From contig NC_083694.1 of the NCBI RefSeq assembly GCF_033118175.1, positions 39,765,608 to 39,829,607 on the forward strand: 64,000 bases of DNA. The letters are read 5' to 3'. Below, piece after piece: positions 63,823 through 64,000 of the stretch. Below the pieces are notes generated by a model, which did no database searches, had not been told where the DNA came from, and was given only the letters and a program-made list of their open reading frames with translations. Every line of letters begins with the position of its first letter. Position 1 is the stretch's first letter. This stretch comes from Dama dama (Eukaryota; Chordata; Mammalia; Artiodactyla; Cervidae). Position numbers and translations under genes: made by a program.

Positions 63823-64000
63823 TTTAAATGGCAGCATATTAATTCACTATCATTTTTAAAACGTAGTGATATCTGTAAAAGATCTCTGGATATCTCTGTA
63901 TCAACTGTCATGCTGTACAAAAATATCTGGGTTTTCCACTGGGGACAGAGTCACAATAATGATGAGGCTTGTTGGCTTCATTGTAATAGAAATGCTAAAT

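Overview
This is a stretch of mammalian nuclear DNA from a ruminant, almost certainly a bovid. The non-coding sequence is full of Bov-B (RTE-clade) LINEs, Bov-tA/Bov-A2 SINEs and tRNA-derived CHR-type SINEs, a repeat set typical of ruminants. The genes are spliced with GT-AG introns, and two of the three start in CpG islands. Cattle, buffalo, sheep and goat cannot be told apart by eye.

Three complete protein-coding genes are present in the order known from human 1p36.22. SRM (spermidine synthase, + strand, 8 exons, 302 aa, 4170-7611) makes spermidine in the cytosol. MASP2 (lectin-pathway complement protease, + strand, 686 aa, coding exons between 17339 and 31858) also carries the alternative last exon that makes the short product MAp19. 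TARDBP (TDP-43, - strand, 414 aa, coding 35966-39970) has a long 3'UTR to about 33115 and a non-coding first exon near 40937-41065. MASP2 and TARDBP converge tail to tail. The three genes are unrelated in function; their adjacency is ordinary synteny. All three reading frames are intact through every exon junction.

Layout. 1-3100: Bov-B fragments and a possible old retroviral LTR. 3690-4740: SRM CpG island with CACGTG E-boxes. 4170-7890: SRM. 7900-17300: intergenic, dominated by a 3.53-kb tandem duplication (about 9.6-16.7 kb) whose breakpoints lie inside SINEs. 17339-32100: MASP2, with many SINE insertions in introns. 33115-41065: TARDBP, with unusual GC-rich tandem arrays just upstream (41374-41487). 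41.6-64 kb: gene-free sequence, a nested stack of MIR, L1, hAT-like and Tigger-like DNA transposons, Bov-B and SINEs. It includes a Bov-B with an inverted 5' part (42.67-46.62 kb) and a SINE insertion that appears to carry a 3' transduction (58.46-58.79 kb).

I found no convincing undescribed gene system. The most interesting items are structural: the SINE-SINE recombination duplication, the inverted Bov-B, the transduction with its long target-site duplication, the TARDBP promoter repeats, and the conserved 3'UTR control elements of TARDBP. Repeat family names are from recognition of consensus features, not a database search.
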